A stretch of 64,000 bases of DNA from Pseudomonadales bacterium (lineage in GTDB: Bacteria; Pseudomonadota; Gammaproteobacteria; Pseudomonadales; Azotimanducaceae): positions 1 through 64,000 of the forward strand of contig JAJDVW010000180.1 of assembly GCA_022825925.1 (NCBI GenBank). Direction: 5' to 3'. How positions within the stretch are numbered: the first letter of the stretch is position 1; the number at the start of each line of letters is the position of its first letter. The notes beneath the pieces are model-generated. The model saw only the letters and a list, made by a program, of their open reading frames with translations. It had not been told where the DNA came from and ran no database searches. Shown piece after piece: positions 61,543 through 64,000 of this stretch. The position numbers and the translations under genes were made by a program.

Positions 61543-63132
61543 TCAGGGAGACCCCTTGCGCACCTCGGCGACCAGACCGGCGGTCGCTGCATCGAGGCCG
61601 GCCACGGAGCCGCCGGCGAGCGCGCCGAAGACGTCGTTGGCCAGTCGCTTGCCGAGTTCCACCCCCCACTGGTCGAAGGGGTTGATGCCCCAGACGGTCG
61701 CCTGGGTGAAGACCTTGTGCTCGTAGAGGGCGAGCAGGGCGCCGAGGCTCGCCGGCGTCAGCGCGTCGAGGAGGAGGGTCGTCGTCGCGCGGTTGCCCGG
61801 CACGCCCCGGTGGGGGGCGATTGCGTCCGGGCCGTCCGTCCCCGCTTCATGACCCGCGAGGAGAGCGCTGCCCTGGCCCAGGCAGTTCGCCAGCAGCCAG
61901 CGATGGCGTTCGGCGAGATCGTGGCCGGGTTCGGCGACGGCGACGAGGTCCGCGCTGAACGAACGGGTCCCCTGGTGCAGCAACTGGTGGAACGCGTGCT
62001 GCCCGTTGGTCTCCTCGCCCCCCCAGACCACGGGCGCCGTATGCGTCTGCGAGCGCTCGCCGTCGATGCGCACGGACTTGCCGTTGCTCTCCATCTCCAG
62101 TTGTTGCAGGAAGCCGGGGAGCCCGGCGAGGCGGCGGTCGTAGGGGAGGACGGCGTGCGTGCCGGCGCCGAGGAAGTTGCTGTTCCAGATGCCGAACAGG
62201 CCGAGCAGCGCGGGCGCGTTTCTCTCGAGTCGGGTACCGCGGAAGTGACGGTCCATGGCGTGGGCGCCCGCGAGCAGTTGCTCGAAACGCGCCGCACCGA
62301 TGGCGATGGCGACGGACAGGCCGACGCTCGACCAGAGCGAGAAACGGCCGCCCACCCAGTCCCACATCGGCAGTTGGTTCGCGGGCGGGATGCCGAAGGC
62401 CGCAGCCGCCGCGGGGTTGGCGGTCACGGCCAGGAAATGACGGTCCATGGCATCGACGCGGCCGGTCCGCTCGATGAACCAGCTCCGTGCGTGGCGGGCG
62501 TTGGCGAGGGTCTCCAGGGTGTCGAAGGACTTGGAGGCCACGATGACCAGCGTGCGCTCCGGGTCGAGTCCGCGGAACGTCTCGATGGCGGACCCGCCGT
62601 CCGCGTTCGCCAGGAAGCGGAGGTCGACGCGGCACGGCCGGTCGACGAGTGCCTGCACCGCGAGTTCCGGCCCGAGGTGGGAGCCGCCGATGCCGACGTG
62701 CACGACTTGGCGGACGGGCTTTCCCGACACGCCCGGCCACCGTCCGCTCCGGACGCGTTCCGCGATCGCAAGCACGCGTCCGCGGGTTGCCTCGACCTCG
62801 GCGGCGACGCTCGGGGGCCGTTCGTCGAAAGGCGCGCGAACGGCGGTGTGCAGCGCGGGACGCCCCTCGGTGGGATTCACCTCGCCGCCTTCGAACAGCC
62901 TGTCGACCGCTTCTTCCAGCCGCGACTCCCGGGCCAGGGCGACGAGCGCCGACACGACGCCCGCGTTCGCGCGCTGCCGGGAGAAATCGATGAGGAGCGG
63001 CCCGGCCCGAAGGCTCATCGACGCGAAGCGTGCGGGGTCGCCCGCGAAATCGCGCAGATGCGTCCGGACGGTCTCCGTGGCGAGCGAACCCAGGCGCTTC
63101 CAGGACTCCCGCACGTCCGGCCGGTCGCTCAC
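61543..63132 (-). CDS. pgi: Glucose-6-phosphate isomerase
   Basis: Pgi interconverts glucose- and fructose-6-phosphate. The 529-aa protein has VVHVGIGGSHLGPELAVQAL, SKSFDTLETLAN, the family signature WDWVGGRFSLWSSVGLSVAI, the catalytic Glu/His block (EMESNGKSV, GTRSFSADLVAVAEP) and ALYEHKVFTQATVWGINPFD. The start is GTG 63132, overlapping the panC stop in GTGA. Confidence 0.96.
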   Translation of the reverse strand: MSDRPDVRESWKRLGSLATETVRTHLRDFAGDPARFASMSLRAGPLLIDFSRQRANAGVVSALVALARESRLEEAVDRLFEGGEVNPTEGRPALHTAVRAPFDERPPSVAAEVEATRGRVLAIAERVRSGRWPGVSGKPVRQVVHVGIGGSHLGPELAVQALVDRPCRVDLRFLANADGGSAIETFRGLDPERTLVIVASKSFDTLETLANARHARSWFIERTGRVDAMDRHFLAVTANPAAAAAFGIPPANQLPMWDWVGGRFSLWSSVGLSVAIAIGAARFEQLLAGAHAMDRHFRGTRLERNAPALLGLFGIWNSNFLGAGTHAVLPYDRRLAGLPGFLQQLEMESNGKSVRIDGERSQTHTAPVVWGGEETNGQHAFHQLLHQGTRSFSADLVAVAEPGHDLAERHRWLLANCLGQGSALLAGHEAGTDGPDAIAPHRGVPGNRATTTLLLDALTPASLGALLALYEHKVFTQATVWGINPFDQWGVELGKRLANDVFGALAGGSVAGLDAATAGLVAEVRKGSP

Positions 63133-63977
63133 CCTGCCAAAAGGTCCAGGTTGTCGATCAAGCGTGCCCGACCGAGCCGCGCCGCGGCCAGGACCCTGAG
63201 CGCGCGCCCGTCGTTGCGCGGCTCTGTCAGGGTCTCGGCGTCGCGGACGGCGACGTAGTCCACCTCGAAGCCAGCGGTCGCGAGGGCGCTGCGGCCCTGG
63301 TCTTCGAGTGCGCCGAAATCACGCTCCCCGCCGGCGACCGCCTCGCGGATGTCGATGAGGGTGCGGTGCAGTTGGGCCGCGACCCGGCGTTCGTCCTCCG
63401 ACAGGTACTGGTTTCGGCTCGAGAGCGCCAGTCCGTCCGCCGCGCGCACGGTCGGGACCCCGACGATGTCCGCGGTCATGTCCAGGGCGCGCGCCATCGT
63501 CCGGATCAGCACGAGCTGCTGCCAGTCCTTCTCGCCGAAGTAGGCGCGGTCGGGCCTCGCCATGTTGAGCAGCTTGGCCACGACGGTGGCGACGCCGTCG
63601 AAGTGGCCGGGGCGATTCGCCCCGCAGAGCAGCTCGGACAGCGCCGGCACCGAGATGACGGCGGTGTCCGCGCGGCCGTCGGGATAGACCTCCTCCACGC
63701 CGGGCGCGAACAGGATGTCGACACCGTGGCCTTCGAGCAGGGCCGCGTCCGCGTCCAAGGTGCGCGGATAGTCCTCGAAGTCCTCGCCGGCGCCGAACTG
63801 GAGCGGGTTGACGAATATGGAGGCGACGGTGGTGCGGCACGCGTCGGCCGCCGCCGCGACCAGGGCCAGATGGCCGTCGTGGAGATTGCCCATCGTGGGG
63901 ACCAGCCCGACGGGGCCCGCGCCCCGCCGCTCGGCGAGCGCCGCACGCAGGACGCGGATCGTATGCGCGATGAGCAT
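63129..63977 (-). CDS. panC: Pantothenate synthetase PanC
   Basis: PanC joins pantoate and beta-alanine to make pantothenate. The 282-aa protein has PTMGNLHDGHLALV (HIGH-like), SIFVNPLQFG, NRPGHFDGVATVVAKLLNM, AYFGEKDWQQLVLI and SSRNQYLSEDER. It heads the panC-pgi pair, as in Pseudomonas (panB-panC-panD-pgi), without panD here. Confidence 0.97.
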   Translation of the reverse strand: MLIAHTIRVLRAALAERRGAGPVGLVPTMGNLHDGHLALVAAAADACRTTVASIFVNPLQFGAGEDFEDYPRTLDADAALLEGHGVDILFAPGVEEVYPDGRADTAVISVPALSELLCGANRPGHFDGVATVVAKLLNMARPDRAYFGEKDWQQLVLIRTMARALDMTADIVGVPTVRAADGLALSSRNQYLSEDERRVAAQLHRTLIDIREAVAGGERDFGALEDQGRSALATAGFEVDYVAVRDAETLTEPRNDGRALRVLAAARLGRARLIDNLDLLAG

Positions 63978-64000
63978 GGGACGGGGTACGGGCCTCGACA

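Overview
The window comes from a high-GC gammaproteobacterium. Its backbone follows the gene order known from Pseudomonas and relatives almost gene for gene: smpB-ratA-bamE-recN, (hrcA)-grpE-dnaK-dnaJ-dapB, carA-carB-greA-yhbY-rlmE-ftsH-folP-glmM-tpiA-secG-tRNA(Leu)-tRNA(fMet)-rimP-nusA-infB-rbfA-truB-rpsO-pnp, then acs-pgi-panC. HrcA, the absence of fur and rnfH beside recN/ratA, and many GTG/TTG starts argue against Pseudomonas itself. Genus cannot be told from the sequence.

Layout. 1-635 holds no gene I can support. 666-3325 is a four-gene run: HAD hydrolase, a pterin-synthase homologue lacking the usual Cys, a short-chain reductase and a YhhQ-type transporter. 3444-14035 is housekeeping: smpB, an NSS sodium symporter, ratA, bamE, recN, then the heat-shock cluster hrcA-grpE-dnaK-dnaJ and dapB. 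Two sigma32-like promoters are visible, and a repeat cluster lies between recN and hrcA.

14036-35890 is about 22 kb of accessory DNA inserted between dapB and carA, which are neighbours in relatives. It holds a TauD-type dioxygenase with a membrane partner, an orphan AAA ATPase, a GYD protein, a VapBC pair, an outer-membrane beta-barrel, a T4-endonuclease-V-like glycosylase and two very small genes. Then comes a compact defence operon (20148-33126): AlbA/Schlafen protein, DUF499 ATPase, small helical protein, PtuA-like ATPase, PtuB-like HNH nuclease, DUF1156 DNA methyltransferase, and a PLD-SNF2 helicase. Most of its genes overlap by 1-10 nt. It ends at a terminator shared with two convergent small genes. 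Downstream lies a scar made of a copy of the carA promoter fused to a piece of the helicase gene, followed by an AAA/PD-(D/E)XK gene.

35892-56544 is the uninterrupted carA-to-pnp core of nucleotide, cell-wall, translation and RNA-decay genes, mostly overlapping or closely spaced. 56599-59457 is a second accessory pocket: a frameshifted nuclease, an unknown coiled-coil protein, and a PIN/Phd toxin-antitoxin pair. 59513-63977 carries acs, and panC-pgi on the minus strand.

The most notable system is the defence operon. It joins a DUF499/DUF1156/helicase-PLD module, of the kind predicted to restrict phage, with a Septu-like ATPase/HNH pair in one translationally coupled unit.
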